This document shows, piece after piece, positions 7,108 through 8,403 of a stretch of 8,403 bases of DNA. This stretch comes from Pseudomonadota bacterium. GTDB lineage: Bacteria; Pseudomonadota; Gammaproteobacteria; Burkholderiales; SHXO01. The DNA lies in contig JAEZCG010000239.1 of NCBI GenBank assembly GCA_023430065.1, positions 1-8,403 on the forward strand, read 5' to 3'. How positions within the stretch are numbered: the stretch's first letter is position 1; each line of letters begins with the position of its first letter. The notes under the pieces are model-generated. The model saw only the letters and a program-made list of their open reading frames with translations. It was not told the origin of the DNA and did no database searches. The translations under genes and the position numbers were made by a program.

Positions 7108-7359
7108 CTATTTCATCTTGCTGGACACCAGGGACGATATCTTGTTGAGCGTGTCGAGATGTTCCTTGTCGGCCTCATGCGCCTCCAGCGTGATCCCGTA
7201 CTTCTCCTCCAGGTGCAGCACCAGCTTCAGGGTCGCGATGGAGTCGAGGATTCCCGTCGTGATCAGCGGAAGATCCTCGGTCAGATTTGCCGGATCCTCC
7301 CCGGGAAGGAACTCCCTCAGGATGAAGTCCTTTACCGCCGCCTTTACCTGCTCGCTCAT
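7108..7359 (-). CDS. Phosphopantetheine carrier protein (PltL/DltC-like)
   Basis: An 83-aa discrete acyl/peptidyl carrier protein. The phosphopantetheine attachment motif reads TTGILDSIATLKLVLHLEE (34-52), with Ser40 as the modified residue. It is followed by the usual helix III region ending in DTLNKISSLV (69-78). Carrier proteins of this type have a four-helix fold and hold the substrate as a thioester after modification by a phosphopantetheinyl transferase, none of which is encoded here. The TTGILDS form, rather than the fatty-acid ACP form (LGADSLD), resembles stand-alone carriers that pair with discrete adenylation enzymes. The pairing with the gene 13 bases downstream is therefore very likely functional: prolyl loading, then oxidation on the carrier. 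GGAG at 7367-7370, seven bases before the ATG, is a good ribosome site. The carrier lies 49 bases after the SGNH gene in the same direction. Carrier identity is firm; proline as cargo is inferred from the neighbours. Confidence 0.92.
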   Translation of the reverse strand: MSEQVKAAVKDFILREFLPGEDPANLTEDLPLITTGILDSIATLKLVLHLEEKYGITLEAHEADKEHLDTLNKISSLVSSKMK

Positions 7360-7366
7360 TACCGTG

Positions 7367-7370
7367 CTCC
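7367..7370 (-). promoter_or_regulatory. Ribosome binding site of the carrier protein gene
   Basis: On the minus strand GGAG lies seven bases before the ATG at 7359. It supports the start of this short gene. Confidence 0.65.
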
Positions 7371-7408
7371 GTTCCGTTCTAGAAAGCCCACCGATATATG
7401 CCGGACCA

Positions 7409-8403
7409 TCATCGTTTCGCCGCGTCGAAGATCTCGGTGCGCAGCGCCATCAGCTCCCGATAGAGCCGCTCTGCCGTCACTTCGTGCCCCCGAACATTCG
7501 GGTGATGATCCCATTCCGCGAGCCGGATGGCTGCGACATCGAGGTCAGCGTAGACATCGTCCATGTTGATCATGACAAAACCGGATTCCTTTGCGATCTT
7601 CAGGATCTCCGGCGTTTCCTCCACCCACTGCCCCTGGCGTACCTGCGGCAGGAAGATCCACACCGGTACGATGCCGCGGGAGCGCGACTTCTCGACCATG
7701 TCCTTGTAGATGTACACCAGGATCTCACCGCCGTACGGCGCAAGGGCGCGCATGGCCGCCGCTTCGTCCATCTTGGGCGTCACGCCCGCTTCCTCGACAA
7801 TCTGCCGCAGCCGTTCGAACGGGATCTCCAGTCCGTCCCGCGCGGCGTTTGCCAGATAGCGAACCGAGCGCTTGATTTCTCTCCCCGTTGCCACGTAGTA
7901 GACGGCATGCGGCTGCAAGTCGAGCGCTCTGGTGAACGGCAGCAGTTGCTGCGGCGGCTCGTAACCGGGTACCGCCATGTTCAGCAGTTCATACCGCTGA
8001 AACGGCCCTTCCCTGAACTCGCTGTTCAGTCTGTTCTCGATGAGAGCCTCGAAGGTTTCTCCGTCGGCGACCCCCCATCCCATGACGGAGGATGCACCCA
8101 GCACGACCGCGCGATAGGTTCCCGGCGCGGGGGTATCGGCGTAATCGCGGTCGCGCATGCCCAGCCGGTTGATGCTGATCGGTCCGTACCGGGAACTGAA
8201 CACGAACGAAGGAATCAGCTCGTTTCGCTGGAATCCGGGAACGAAGCGCTTGATGTTGGCGTTGTCGACATCGAGCCAGTTGGCGGGCTTGTTCGTGTAC
8301 ACCTCCCAGAGCTGGGAGTTGAACCGGTCGACCGAGAGCAGATTCTCGTAATAGCCGCGCTCGAGCTTGGCCGTATCGAGACGGCTCAACTGCCCGGATC
8401 GGA
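7409..8403 (-). CDS. SGNH-fold (GDSL-like) protein, probable esterase or O-acyltransferase, 5' end at or beyond the window edge
   Basis: The frame runs from stop TGA (7411-7409) to the window edge without an upstream stop. The only in-window start near the end is TTG at 8389 (326 aa), with no good ribosome site, so the true start is probably beyond 8403 and an N-terminal signal or membrane anchor could be missing. Numbering from the TTG: INRLGMRDRDY (73-83) and TYRAVVLGASSVMGWGV (91-107) form the usual lead-in and block I, with Ser100 the likely nucleophile although GDS is changed to GAS. NMAVPGYEPPQQL (137-149) is block II with Gly142. The block III Asn-Asp site is replaced by ATGREIK (167-173). 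WDHHPNVRGHEVTAERLY (293-310) supplies Asp294 and His296. The fold covers esterases and sugar O-acyltransferases, including the DltD- and AlgJ/AlgX-type proteins that decorate surface polymers. Its position directly upstream of the carrier and adenylation genes suggests it hydrolyses or transfers the carrier-bound acyl group. Confidence 0.78.
   Translation of the reverse strand, partial: RSGQLSRLDTAKLERGYYENLLSVDRFNSQLWEVYTNKPANWLDVDNANIKRFVPGFQRNELIPSFVFSSRYGPISINRLGMRDRDYADTPAPGTYRAVVLGASSVMGWGVADGETFEALIENRLNSEFREGPFQRYELLNMAVPGYEPPQQLLPFTRALDLQPHAVYYVATGREIKRSVRYLANAARDGLEIPFERLRQIVEEAGVTPKMDEAAAMRALAPYGGEILVYIYKDMVEKSRSRGIVPVWIFLPQVRQGQWVEETPEILKIAKESGFVMINMDDVYADLDVAAIRLAEWDHHPNVRGHEVTAERLYRELMALRTEIFDAAKR

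Noticed and set aside
5541..7359. Assignment as the exosortase A-linked carrier protein and acyl ligase pair
   Set aside because: No PLP decarboxylase, exosortase or PEP-CTERM gene is visible, and the dehydrogenase partner plus pocket residues favour the proline cassette. Kept as an alternative for the ligase.
7360..7408. Possible promoter or operator before the carrier gene (TATAT at 7394-7398 and palindrome TTCTAGAA at 7377-7384)
   Set aside because: No matching -35 element at proper spacing and an eight-base palindrome is weak evidence; the gap fits a within-operon spacer.

Overview
The window is compact, GC-rich bacterial DNA (about 60 percent G+C by eye). It holds eight genes, with no RNA genes, insertion sequences, repeats or CRISPR array that I can see. 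Gene style and content suggest a proteobacterium, but nothing in the sequence fixes the genus. No gap between genes exceeds about 60 bases. The first and last genes run off the window edges.

Left half, plus strand (1-4359): four co-directional genes. They are the C-terminal part of an ATP-grasp ligase, a PaaK/CapK-like AMP-forming ligase, a protein with alpha/alpha-toroid repeats, and a compact formyltransferase with an intact Asn-His-Asp catalytic set. Such a mix is typical of accessory parts of exopolysaccharide or surface-glycan clusters, where these enzymes acylate, amidate, formylate or trim sugars. No glycosyltransferase lies inside the window, so the glycan link is inferred.

Right half, minus strand (8403 down to 4393): four tightly packed genes, read in the order SGNH-fold protein, 83-aa phosphopantetheine carrier protein, stand-alone adenylation enzyme, acyl-CoA-dehydrogenase-like flavoprotein. 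The last three have the sizes, motifs and order expected of the set that turns L-proline into pyrrole-2-carboxyl-S-carrier protein (PltF/PltL/PltE type). The specificity-pocket residues read from the adenylation enzyme by hand alignment to GrsA are D-L-L-Y-L-A-L-V-C-K. From memory this is the code of stand-alone proline-activating enzymes of pyrrole pathways. The dehydrogenase carries its candidate catalytic Glu on the isovaleryl-CoA-dehydrogenase-type helix.

The main idea from the window is a Dlt-like acyl-transfer system. An adenylation enzyme, a carrier protein and an SGNH protein are together, as in D-alanylation (DltA, DltC, DltD), but a prolyl oxidase is added and the locus abuts glycan-type genes. 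This could attach a pyrrole-2-carboxyl (or prolyl) group to a surface polysaccharide or a small glycoside. An MBOAT acyltransferase just beyond position 8403 would strongly support this. The two gene blocks converge at 4360-4392 with no obvious terminator.
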